Origin: Steinernema hermaphroditum
Taxonomy: Eukaryota > Nematoda > Chromadorea > Rhabditida > Steinernematidae
NCBI GenBank assembly: GCA_030435675.1
Contig: CM059624.1
Coordinates: 12,920,769 to 12,984,768, forward strand
Direction: 5' to 3'
Length of the DNA: 64,000 nucleotides
Position 1 is the first letter of the stretch. Each line of letters opens with the position of its first letter. Below the pieces are notes generated by a model that worked only from the letters and a program-made list of their open reading frames with translations, did no database searches and had not been told where the DNA came from. Positions 33,660 to 42,977 of the stretch are shown here, piece by piece. The position numbers and the translations under genes were made by a program.

Positions 33660-33905
33660 TCATTTCTTGAATTTTTGGTTCTTCTGGACGAAGCGTTTTT
33701 TGTTTCCCTGGAAAGGCCCCTTCTTCGCCGACTGGAACTTACTGCGACCCTTCTTGAAAGCTTTCTTCTGGACTATGTCCTTCTTAACCGCCTTTTTGTT
33801 ATTGGAATCGCTTCGCTTTTTTGGAGTGAAAGCTTTCTTCTCACGTTTCTCCATCTTGATGATATCGTCAAGGGACATGTTGATCTTGTCGTTGGCGGAG
33901 AGCAT
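33660..33905 (-). CDS. Tiny basic protein with UAP56-binding motif (81 aa)
   Basis: The single-exon product begins MLSANDKINMSLDDIIKMEKREK. MSLDDIIK is the UAP56-binding motif found near the N-terminus of ALYREF/Yra1 and UIF. It contacts the RNA helicase UAP56 (HEL-1) to join the mRNA export complex. The remaining 60 residues are Lys/Phe/Gln-rich (KKAFKKGRSKFQ, KKGPFQGNKKRFVQKNQKFKK), fit for RNA contact. There is no RNA-recognition domain, so it is a minimal adaptor rather than ALYREF itself. The frame is complete from ATG to stop. A chance match is unlikely given the full eight-residue motif at the expected position. Confidence 0.78.
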   Translation of the reverse strand: MLSANDKINMSLDDIIKMEKREKKAFTPKKRSDSNNKKAVKKDIVQKKAFKKGRSKFQSAKKGPFQGNKKRFVQKNQKFKK

Positions 33906-34460
33906 TTTAAGAGTTTACATTTACAGGTACGAAGGAGCCCTTAAATGTGACAAGTCACACAGAAGCAATACCGAGGTGAGAGGCGCAGCTAAAGATCTCC
34001 CGCGAAACAACTTATCTGTTTACTTCTATTTGCGAAGGTGTTAAAAAAAGTCAAGAAAGGAATCATGGGAAAGGTGAGAGCATATGTAAACGTGACTGAG
34101 TTTCAGAAGCGTCGATTGCCTCATGCCCACATGCTTCTGATTCTCTAAGAACCCTACAAGTTGAGAGCAGCAGAGGATGTTGACTCTCTGGTAACGCGAA
34201 CGTTGCTTTTTTACTTGTATTACTTTACCACTTAAAACATTTCAAGACAAAACTATCGGACGTGGTGGGAGTTGCTGTCGGTGAGGAATTCTGGTTTGGA
34301 CAGTGTCTGAGTGCAGTGCTAAAGACAGTTCAGGTCCGGCAACTACCGCTTTACAGCTTCCTGGCGCTTTATGATTGAATTTTATTTATTACTCTATCTT
34401 TTACTCCACACTTCACAACAAAACTATCGGTCTGTAACTTTCTGATGTATTTCTCGGACC
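33906..34460. other. Interval with possible unassigned exons
   Basis: On the plus strand there are exon-like pieces: ATGGGAAAG near 34062, an acceptor GTTTCAG before KRRLPHAH near 34107, and CATTTCAAG before TKLSDVVGVAVGEEFWFG at 34248. I could not join them into one frame without a stop, so I do not call a gene. Confidence 0.3.
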
Positions 34461-35972
34461 TTACGGGAACGAAACGTACGGCTTCTCCTCGGAAACGCCT
34501 TCCAGTTCTTCTCCTGAGTAGCTTGTAATTATTGTCCATTGGAACGGGCTATTAGTGGTGCGGACAATCAGTTTTCCTTTGTACCCAAACGGGCCTTCTA
34601 GCTGAGGATAATCCAGATTCAGATTTCGCATGGGAATCGTTTCGGCCTTCTTTTCGTATGCACCGATCGCTTTCCAGTGTTTCTCCTTGTACTCTTTGAA
34701 CAATTCGTCCTTTTCAGCAAACGAAAAATCGTTTTCTATGAACACTATCTTTCTCATCTGTTTCCTGTTGGCCCACATCACTATATTCACCAAATCGCGC
34801 GCGCAACGCGGCATGTAGAAGATTGCGACTTCGCCGTCCTGAAGTCCCTCTTCCGGTGTGGACATGTCGCTGTGAGGCGGCGTCTCCACTCCAATCGCGT
34901 TGAAGTAATCCCTCTCAAACTCTGTCATGAGGAGTTCGTGGCACCTCACGGGAACGCCGAAGTGTTTTCCCATCGCTAAGGCCAGGATCAGCTGTTGGAG
35001 TCCTGTGAAGTTCCTTGTTGCAAAATCGTACTTGCAGGCGAACCATCCAACTCCGACTAAAACGACCCGTTTCACCTTCCTTCCCTGGAGGATCTTCTCC
35101 AAACTGGACGTCACGTCCGAGGGAAAGCGCTCCTCTTCGAACTTCTCTCTGATTTTACGGATGTTCTCTTCGATTTGTGAATGATCCTCCATCTCCACGA
35201 GTCCTCCAGTTGACAGGGACTTCAAGTGGCTGGGGGTCAAAGTCCAGTAGTAGCTGGGCTTCGTGGACATTTTAGGGATGAATTCCGGTTTGGCGAAGTA
35301 GGCGTATACTTTGTGAATGCCATGCGAATGTACTCTGTCGCATTCGGGTTCGTAATAGTCAAAAAGGTTGATATGTTCGAAGTTATCTCTGGCGGCGTTG
35401 AGGTATTCCAGCTCTGATATTCCGTAGTACTGGATGTCATTTACGAAGATGACTTTAGGGAGCCAACTGGAGCTCCAGTGACTCCAGAGGAGGTTGTTGA
35501 AGAGTGCCGCGTTACAGTGGGCGGCGTAAAAGACGTCGACCTCCCCCTCTGAAGGGGGACTTTCTTCTGTCGGCATCGAGTGCTCGTTCACAGAGGAGGC
35601 GACGACTCCTCGTCCCCTCAGATAGGCCACGTCCGCTTCGGAGAATCCAGGGTCCTCGAAAATGGTTTGCTCCGGCCCCAGATGCCGCTTCAGAGCCAGC
35701 GAAATCGCCATTCCGCGGAGTCGGAGTTTTCTGTTCCGCCCCGGACTCGCCGACCAGATGTACTTTAGGCGTCGAACTGAACGTTCGGTGACCACCCCGG
35801 AGACATTCTCCATGGCCTTCTCGACGGCCATGGGTGTGAGATCGCGTAGTGTCCCATCCCATATGTTCTTGAGCACATTAGGCAGATCTGCTTCTGCCTT
35901 TTCTAGATCGGCAGCGAGGGAAGAGAAGCGTTTTAGCTGAAAGAAAACGTCTCTACGGCAAAAACGGAACAT
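34461..35972 (-). CDS. Protein with two SRR1-like domains, intronless (503 aa)
   Basis: An uninterrupted frame. I start at 35972 (MFRFCRRDVFFQLKRF), which looks like a mitochondrial presequence; an upstream in-frame ATG at 36044 adds 24 residues. Two halves each look like an SRR1 domain. Half 1 has EVDVFYAAHCNAALFNNLLWSHW (about 145-167). Half 2 has RVVLVGVGWFACKY, an LVRCHELL-like segment and EVAIFYMPRCARDLVNIVMWANR. The SRR1 signature FYMPHC is near-complete in half 2 and altered to FYAAHC in half 1. SRR1 proteins in yeast and plants affect haem/cytochrome or light signalling; the biochemical role is unclear. A double-domain form and lack of introns in an intron-rich neighbourhood are unusual, hinting at retroposition followed by domain duplication. 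Confidence 0.85.
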   Translation of the reverse strand: MFRFCRRDVFFQLKRFSSLAADLEKAEADLPNVLKNIWDGTLRDLTPMAVEKAMENVSGVVTERSVRRLKYIWSASPGRNRKLRLRGMAISLALKRHLGPEQTIFEDPGFSEADVAYLRGRGVVASSVNEHSMPTEESPPSEGEVDVFYAAHCNAALFNNLLWSHWSSSWLPKVIFVNDIQYYGISELEYLNAARDNFEHINLFDYYEPECDRVHSHGIHKVYAYFAKPEFIPKMSTKPSYYWTLTPSHLKSLSTGGLVEMEDHSQIEENIRKIREKFEEERFPSDVTSSLEKILQGRKVKRVVLVGVGWFACKYDFATRNFTGLQQLILALAMGKHFGVPVRCHELLMTEFERDYFNAIGVETPPHSDMSTPEEGLQDGEVAIFYMPRCARDLVNIVMWANRKQMRKIVFIENDFSFAEKDELFKEYKEKHWKAIGAYEKKAETIPMRNLNLDYPQLEGPFGYKGKLIVRTTNSPFQWTIITSYSGEELEGVSEEKPYVSFP

Positions 35973-36334
35973 TACAGCGCAGACGATTTTCTGTGGAGGT
36001 TTTGGTAATATATGCAAACAATGCATCGCACCAAGCATTACCAATGCTGAAGTTGACGCGTTGATGTTCAGTCGAAATTAAAGTAGAGAGACTATCGAAC
36101 AACGAAATCTGAGACATTACGGACGAGATTGTGGGGGATCTCATACCCGTTCTACCCGGATTGAAATTCTTTTTCGAGATTTCCGGGTTCGGGTACCCTA
36201 CTCGTTCGATCAAGTGCTGCTGTCTTTGATGAATGATACAATGTATGCGTTACGTTCCAATAAAAAATCAGTTTTGTATACTGTAGTTCCATTAGTTTAT
36301 TGTTCAATGGTTAAGCGCTATAAATATCAAAAAG

Positions 36335-36673
36335 TCATACAGTATTCTGATCCTCCATCAAGGCGAGCGCCTTCCGATAGTCTTCCCCTCCTGTAGCCGC
36401 ACCGATTCTGACAAGGGCGTACCACTCCGCCATGTATATCAGTGAGATGCATCCGAGTAAGACGAAGATGGTGACGAGCAAGAAGCGCAGCCACATCCCA
36501 TCTGTCCAGATGAGAGAAGAGTCGGTGAAAGAAGGTTTGACGATTGGATCCTCGTCGAAGTCCAAGTTGACTTGTTCCATCATGGTGAAATGGGCGTCCG
36601 ATCTATCCAGTGCATCCCGTGCATTTATATTCTTCCGAAAAGATCGTATCCGATGAGGGGACATCCTTGACAA
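36335..36673 (-). CDS. Small one-helix membrane protein (112 aa)
   Basis: A single open frame with a basic N-terminus (MSRMSPHRIRSFRKN), an acidic middle (LDFDEDP) and one hydrophobic helix (about residues 61-84, WLRFLLVTIFVLLGCISLIYM). A C-terminal segment with Gly-Gly and acidic residues follows. Positive charge before the helix predicts N-in orientation. Starts at Met 4 or Met 31 are possible. No family recognised. It lies 363 bp upstream of the SRR1-like gene on the same strand. Confidence 0.55.
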   Translation of the reverse strand: MSRMSPHRIRSFRKNINARDALDRSDAHFTMMEQVNLDFDEDPIVKPSFTDSSLIWTDGMWLRFLLVTIFVLLGCISLIYMAEWYALVRIGAATGGEDYRKALALMEDQNTV

Positions 36674-36904
36674 ACGAGAAACTTATCAAAAATTCGGATC
36701 TGTCATAAATCATCCGAAGATATCTCAATTAGTGTTCGTTTCTGATCGGAACTAGTCGAGCCAGTACATGCATAGGCTTCACAGAAATCTTCGTGTGTCT
36801 TCAGAAGATATGGAAGAAGACCAGTTCTCACAGGGAAGATAAATATTGGCCTCAAATTTTGGGTCGTTGTATTGAAAGAACATCGCAGATTCGCAGTATC
36901 ACTG

Positions 36905-37220
36905 CTACAAGGGCTGTTCAAGTTTTGAATTTTGAGTTTTGCGGACTTTTTGCCAAAACGACGGCCTTGAAGCACTGTCCATGTCGGACGACGAGTAACG
37001 CCAGTCGAAAGCGACTTTTTTCCCCGGCGTCACTGGGTCTCACCTTCGAAGATTGAGGACACCTGAAAAATCTCCGAAAGCTGCTCTCTCTAAAGTCAAA
37101 CCGCTTTCTGGAAGACTTTGCTGAAGAAACTCTTAGTGCATTTCTGTTATTCCACGTCATAAATGGCTTTAAGTTTTGAGTTTTAACTTCCGAGTTTTGA
37201 GTTTCGCACAGCTTTGCTTA
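36905..37220. repeat. Miniature-element copy with AGTTTTGAGTTTT ends
   Basis: The left end AGGGCTGTTCAAGTTTTGA and the right end GTTTTGAGTTTCGCACAGCT form inverted termini around about 230 bp. The interior resembles 33160-33380. The palindrome at 25789-25846 looks like the two ends fused. Confidence 0.65.
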
Positions 37221-37436
37221 TGACCCTTTTCTAAGGACCGCGAAAATTTTCAGCTCGTTGTCATAGCACTCTCCAGTTTCTCTGGGGAAACGGTTCGAAT
37301 CCGTAAGGACGGTCGAAACTCTCAAAAAAGGGATGGTTGAAATCGCAAAGAGGACGGTTGGAGCGGCTTTATGCCGTTTGAAGTGGGACAAAAAGCTCAT
37401 GTGGTTGAATTTTTTGCCGTTTAGAGTTTTGAGTTT

Positions 37437-37565
37437 TGACTTTCATCAGGGGGAGTTGTCAAGGCTTGTATTTAAGCTCATCAACGTGGTGAAATAAACC
37501 ACTTGAACTGCATTATTGTTTGTAGGTGCGTGTTAGTCGCAGAGGATAACATGCTTTGTTCGATT
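37437..37565 (+). repeat. LTR-like direct repeat, copy 1
   Basis: Block A (TTTCATCAGGGGGAGTTG..., with TATTTAAG and GAAATAAACC) is directly followed by block B (TTATTGTTTGTAGG...GTGTTAGTCGC). The TATA-like word followed by a polyadenylation-like word is the layout of an LTR. Copy 2 has block A at 38013-38078 and block B at 38629-38695, split by about 550 bp. Confidence 0.65.
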
Positions 37566-38012
37566 AGAACTGGAGATTCGATAGAAAATCACTCAAAGAC
37601 TTCGAGTGTGTTTAAATGTTTTGCACACTATGGAACGATCAAGTGCAAAAAAACTAAATCGATCGGCGGTGAGTGAGTGTACATAGCTTCTCTGTGTTGC
37701 AACAAAGTGACTCTATCGATCGAATACTTTGCGGGTCCTGTTTTATTTTCCACACGCGCGTTCATCTCGTAACTTCTCCAAAGACGACTTGCTTGCAGAA
37801 CACTCACGTCCTCAACGATCCAAATCGACTTTTTTGAGCGATGTTTATAGAAAAAAGTAGGTTAAGCTCGTAAAATGTTGAATGTCAAGGCTTGTCAACG
37901 TTCAGACAACAGCAGACCGAGCACCCAACTAGAAGACATCCGTGATCTACTCAAGGGGAAGTGCCTCATTCCACTGAACAGAATGTGGCTCGAGAAGTAT
38001 AGTGTGAGGTCA

Positions 38013-38695
38013 CACTTTCATCAGGGGGAGTTGTCAAGGCTTGTATCTAAGCTCATTCAACGTGGTGCAATAAACCTGGAATCGTTTTAGAATCGACCCA
38101 ACAGTCGTACCTCTTTCCGAGATCTCATCAGCGTGAGGGGACGTAGTCATGGCCGATTTGGAAGGATCAAAATAGCTCAGGACGTGTTCGAAACGGTTAG
38201 CGGTCAAGGATTCACACTTAAGTTAACTTAAAATGCTGTGTCTTATAGTAGAACCAGCTGAGTTTCTCTGCTTCCGTTTCGTCACCAACACAAAGTCGAT
38301 ATTTGAACAAGAACGTAAGTAACGCTTACACCGCTAACTGTATTTTTGTGCGGAGTTATCACATTCAAGTCATCAGAGTGTACGAATTTGAGAAGACGAG
38401 TGGAACGACCCGTGAATACGTTGGAATACCCACAGGACCGAACAGAAAGTCAGTGTATTACAGATGGCAGTTCATTAAACATAATGCTTGATTTCAGATT
38501 AGTGCACACAGTCACAGTATGTTGCGCATACAAATTAAGATGAACTTATAAGCTCTTTAAGAAGTATACGAGCGATTTTGAGAATGAACTTGACCAGACA
38601 ACAACAAGGTGTACAATTTGGGTTATGAACTGAATTATTGTTTGTAGGCACGTGTTAGTCGCAAAGGACAACATGACATGGCGATTTGTTCGATT
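38013..38695 (+). repeat. LTR-like direct repeat, copy 2, split
   Basis: Block A (38013-38078) and block B (38629-38695) match the contiguous copy at 37437-37565 with about 10-15 percent differences. The 550-bp separation may be a later insertion. Confidence 0.6.
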
Positions 38696-39770
38696 TTGCC
38701 GTGGCGGAGAGCCTCAATTCGTGAACTCTGCAATCCAGAATCAAGCACGATGAATGGATGTCCGGTATGTCATGCCTATAAATTCAGATGGACTTATGAG
38801 CGATTTAGGAAACATACGAGCGAATCAACTCATCGACATCGCTGCTCTCACATTTTACGATTAACGTCGAGATGAATTCGTCGACCTCTTCTCTTTGTGG
38901 CTTTCATGATAATAAATCGGGGTGTGCCTGTGGTTCTGTGGCGGAGATTTCAATCATCGGCCAGTCTTTATCACGAACACACAAGAATATATTTGATGTA
39001 TATGTAGCTGTCAGCTAAGTCTACTATTAAGTATAGCGCTTAAGAAGAAGTACTTTAAACGAATATTTTTGTACTCATCTTAAACTTGCCGAGAAGTTCG
39101 GCGAATTACGGTATTTTCTGGTCGTGGTGAACTCCTTTTATGTTCAAATCTATCGTGAACAATTATCAGTCAAATGGAGGAAGACGAATAATAGCGACGT
39201 TATAAATTTTTGCTTAGAAAAACACCCTCGAAGGTATGAAACTTTGACGTACTTTTATTATGTGAAGCGCAAACAATGCGTTCCTATCAAAACAGTGGAA
39301 GTAGTTATGCGAGCCTTTCAGACGATGGCACTTTGGTTTGTGAAATGTGAAAGCAGAAGTGTTTTACGAAGATAATGGACTTCCCTTGTGTTTAGTTTAG
39401 AGGAGAATTTATTTTTGTCTTCTGTACATGGAATCCACAATGAGAGAGCAATTATGAACGCATGGAAGCGGTGGAAATCGGCGGTAGTTTTCATCATGAC
39501 GGAGATGTAGTAACTCATGTCAACACGCATCAAGTCTAAACAGCTACTTTCTTCATGGTATTTGGAGGGCCTAGTCTCGATCCATATCAGTCCTGATTAA
39601 ATGTCGTGATCTATCTTTGTGTATAATCCAATCCTGTCGTTGTTCTTTAGACGAAAACGAAGGAAGGGTCCTTAATGCACTTTTCTTTTGATTCGGCCGC
39701 CGCCTGCATTATTCATCAACATAAATATCGAGCGCCGGCAAGAGATCAGTCAGTCGCTGCCGCTGCCAAG

Positions 39771-40062
39771 ATGCGCGCTCTGTGTTTCGTCTTCGTCGCT
39801 CTTCTAGCTCAATCCGCCGCATGGAATTGCTATCCTGCTCCTTCTTGTAAGCGACATGTGATCAATGTGCTTAGAAACACGGTTTTCAGCTCGAATTTGT
39901 GATCCTGGATATGAGGTCATCCCGATGCGTGGCTCGGCCACTTGTTGCGGTTCTCCGGTCAATCCACCGGCTCAGTCTCCGTGCATCCCCTGCAACAATG
40001 GGTGTCCCGACGGATATCGCCAAGTCACCGATTATAAGTACTGTGCTTGTTGTAGTCAGTGA
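39771..40062 (+). CDS. Secreted cysteine-rich small protein (82 aa)
   Basis: Two exons, 39771-39846 and 39890-40062, with a 43-nt phase-1 intron. The signal peptide (MRALCFVFVALLAQSAA) is clear. The mature part has ten cysteines, including two CC pairs (TCCGSP and ACCSQ at the very C-terminus) and a CIPC motif. That predicts five disulphides and a compact extracellular fold. I recognise no family; candidates are a defence peptide, cuticle-associated factor or small protease inhibitor. A TATA-like ATAAATAT lies about 50 bp before the ATG, and AATAAA at 40135-40140 follows. The TATA plus short-leader layout resembles that of the stress-type genes in this window. Confidence 0.82.
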
Positions 40063-40329
40063 AGATGTTATGATGTGCTAGCCATGAACCATAGAGGGTT
40101 GATTGGGAGTGAAGTGTTTCAGGTTTTGTGTGGGAATAAATTGTTTAAGGTAGAAGAAGACACGAAAAATATCGACACGGGATGTTTTTTTTTTTTGCAG
40201 ACGGATACATAAACCTACTTCATAACGGTTCTCGGGGACAGGAAACGATTGTAGTCCGAACGGAAGTTATACGCTTTCGGACAAAACCGATGGATTCTTG
40301 GAACGGGATCATTCTTCGTGTATCTTGAA

Positions 40330-40446
40330 TCATGAATCTTCGAGGGCGTTGCTAGGTAGGTACTTCTCTACCGTGCTGCGCGCGTAGTCAGCGTAACGGT
40401 TTCCCTCTTCAATGTGGGTGCGCAGTGCGTTCAAAGCACAGTAAAC
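40330..40446 (-). pseudogene. Possible orphan terminal exon (39 codons)
   Basis: On the minus strand an acceptor (ATCCATAG) is followed by a clean frame to a stop: VYCALNALRTHIEEGNRYADYARSTVEKYLPSNALEDS. The residue pattern is that of a real amphipathic helix pair, but I find no upstream exon to join. It may be a relic or the last exon of an unseen gene. Confidence 0.3.
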
Positions 40447-41650
40447 CTATGGATGAGAGGTCGGCTTCAACACTACCGCTAATTGGCGCTAAAACGACGA
40501 GTTTTTCTTGAAGAAGCTTGAAAACTTCATTGCTCCATGTAACTGTAACAAGGAAAATACCCAAAACGTGGGTCTGCCCAGTCCTGGTGATTCGAGAAAA
40601 TTCTTGCCAACATCATTAGGAGCACAGACGTTCGTCCACCTAAAAAGGCAAATGCTCATGTGCAAGACATGCAACAGCTTTGTGTCAAAATCTCGCTCGA
40701 CCAACAAAGTCTTTATTTTTAAAATTATTTTTGAGTTGGATCTGCTTACTTACTCATATTGGATGAATTCCTTTTTTTATAATGCCGTAAAAATCAACCG
40801 TATCCTAGAATGCTGTATCAAAAGATTTTCGTGGATCGAGCTAAATGAGAATACTTTTACTTCAATAAATTCTTTCTCCCGACCAGTATTACATCCATTT
40901 CTTAATTGTTTCGGTCATTTTTGGTCGCGTTGTTGCAGCCGATTTAGTTGATTTAAACTTGAAATGTTGATTGACATTTTTGAGGATAAAGAGTACCGTT
41001 CCTCTGGGGATACTCTCAGTAGACATAGGAGATCACAAATTTAAGTAAAGCATATTTTTGTGCAGGAAACTAGCAGGTTGAGAAATGACGCAAATAGCGA
41101 ATTGAAGGTATCGGCCACTACCACAAACTTCCAGACGGAAATATTATAGCGGATTTGTTGGTATTTCCTGCAGCCTACTTTACCTTTAGTTAATTCATTT
41201 TTTGTCAATCTTTTTGACGGGTTTCTTGATGTCGTGCTTTTACCTGCAGTGCTTTTAGCTAATTTAGGAGTTCCTTTTCTTAAATTTTGCATCAATTGAA
41301 TCGTAGGATAGGATGCACGAGTGGCACTCGTCGAGTCATCGCGTCTAAGTCTGCTTTGGCGATTCGAAGTCGACTCGAGCACGATTCGAGTGCAACCCTA
41401 ATTATGTTTTTGCATAGTGAGGCGATCACGGCGTCATTCTCACTTTCTCAGAGTGCACAGGTACGGTGGCTTCAATCCGAGCCCCTCATATAGCTCTCCT
41501 GAAAACATTTCACCATTCACTCCGCGCTTATTTGCATGTCACGAGGTTGTCACTGTTCAATAGCAAAGCGTTTCCCATCACCGCTTTAACGACCATCGGA
41601 GAAAACGGTTGGAATGTCGCCAATTCGGTAGCGGCGAACGAACATTTCGA

Positions 41651-41729
41651 ATGACAATGGCGCCTAAGATAGTGGAAGAGACGCTTCCGCGCACAGTGAA
41701 CGATCGGCGAGTGGCCGTGTGCTATGAGT
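41651..41729 (+). CDS. Possible isolated first coding exon
   Basis: An ATG followed by 25 codons with balanced composition (MTMAPKIVEETLPRTVNDRRVAVCY) ends at a good donor GTATGTG in phase 2. I could not find the next exon. It could be the 5' end of a plus-strand gene with very long introns, or a chance frame. Confidence 0.25.
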
Positions 41730-42880
41730 ATGTGTTGAAGTCTTCCTTATTCTGTTTTAAAAGAGAATTTCTGTGGGCCGAATTTTTGAGCCCGCTGCTT
41801 TCGACGTACCACAGGTCATCAAATAAATGGACTTCAAACAGTTATGGATGAATGTTGTTCACCTAATTTTTAGGGCTTATGAGGAACACTTTTCATGTCC
41901 TTTACAGTTACGTAATAGCTCTCCGACACCTTTCCGTTATTTTCTTAACTTTTGATCTTTTTATCCGCCTCTCTTGAAAACGGTTTCCCTCCTGACAGAA
42001 TTCCGTCTTTTTTTTCGGCAAACAAGCCACGGCTTCTTATCGCAAATTCGGTGGCGTCAAAGGTTTATTTTTTGAAACGTTTTGTAAGAAATCCGAAAAT
42101 CCACGCAAAAAAAATTTTGCTTGATCAACAGATTTCTTGGAAGCTCGAATCATTAAGGTTTCGTGAATCACGGACTTTCGTTATCCTTCAAGAGGTACTG
42201 TGCAGTGAAAGTGGTTGTATTGACCAATATGTTCGACCGTTTCTTGCACATTTTTATTTTTGCAGTTCTCTAGCCGAGTCCAACGACCGTCGATGTCATT
42301 CGCAGTCACATGGAACAACCTCATGATGGTACTTGAGATGTTTAGAAGGACACTTTGGCGCTTTGTGAGAGAAAGGGAATGTTGCGCACGTGGTTAGTTT
42401 TTGGCGCGTGCTTCGCCTCTTTCGATAACTAAAACTCCGCGATGCTAAAATCTTTTATAGTAGCCAAGTTTTGTTCTTCTTGCTTTTGGTGTTTGGAGCA
42501 AGGAGTAGTTCTCCGTGTGTTTCATTTTATGTCGTTAACTGTGTTTGAATGTGATGAATGAGAATTATCATGAAATTTAACAGAATATTTTTGTCACGGA
42601 ACTCTGGTGTTCAAAACGACCGTATTTGGAATCGAATTTTCAATTATTGAACTCGTTTTGTCTATGTACATGATAAGGTGGCATAAGACTTGTATGGCAT
42701 AGTGTCCTTGATACGAGAGACAAAATTGAAAAGTGGCGAATTTGTTCCTCGTACTCGTACTTACTTGCTCGAAATAAGTACAAATTTGACGGGTTTGTGA
42801 AGTCGATGTCATCTTAAGACAGCCTCTCCTTTTAATAAGTTTTTTTTCCAATATAATGGGTGGCCCAAAAAGAAGGGCAC

Positions 42881-42977
42881 CTAGACAGAAATCTAGCAAG
42901 TCATTCAGAAATTCAGACCTGTGAGAGCGGTCGCTTGTTGTCGTTTTTCGCTTCTATTTTTATTTTCCGACCGGTGT
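42881..42977 (+). repeat. Short hairpin-family repeat, copy D
   Basis: It reads CTAGACAGAAATCTAG, then 45 bases from AGAC to CGGTCGC, then a longer loop and CCGACCGG. It is the most diverged copy. Confidence 0.55.

Larger units (their letters stand above)
37221..39770. other. Repeat-rich interval, about 2.5 kb
   Basis: No supported gene. It contains the LTR-like direct repeats listed next. A Cys/His-rich translation near 38755-38850 (CPVCHAYKF...HTSESTHRHRC) looks zinc-finger-like but has no context. From about 38.3 kb on, the word ATTTTTG becomes frequent on the plus strand. Confidence 0.4.

Noticed and set aside
33999..34380. Small plus-strand gene starting ATGGGAAAG
   Set aside because: The only splice that keeps a frame needs a 33-nt intron and gives 14 residues. 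Later exon-like pieces do not join.
37225..37310. tRNA-like GGTTCGAATCC near 37290
   Set aside because: The B-box word matches, but there is no A box, no paired acceptor stem and only a four-pair T stem.
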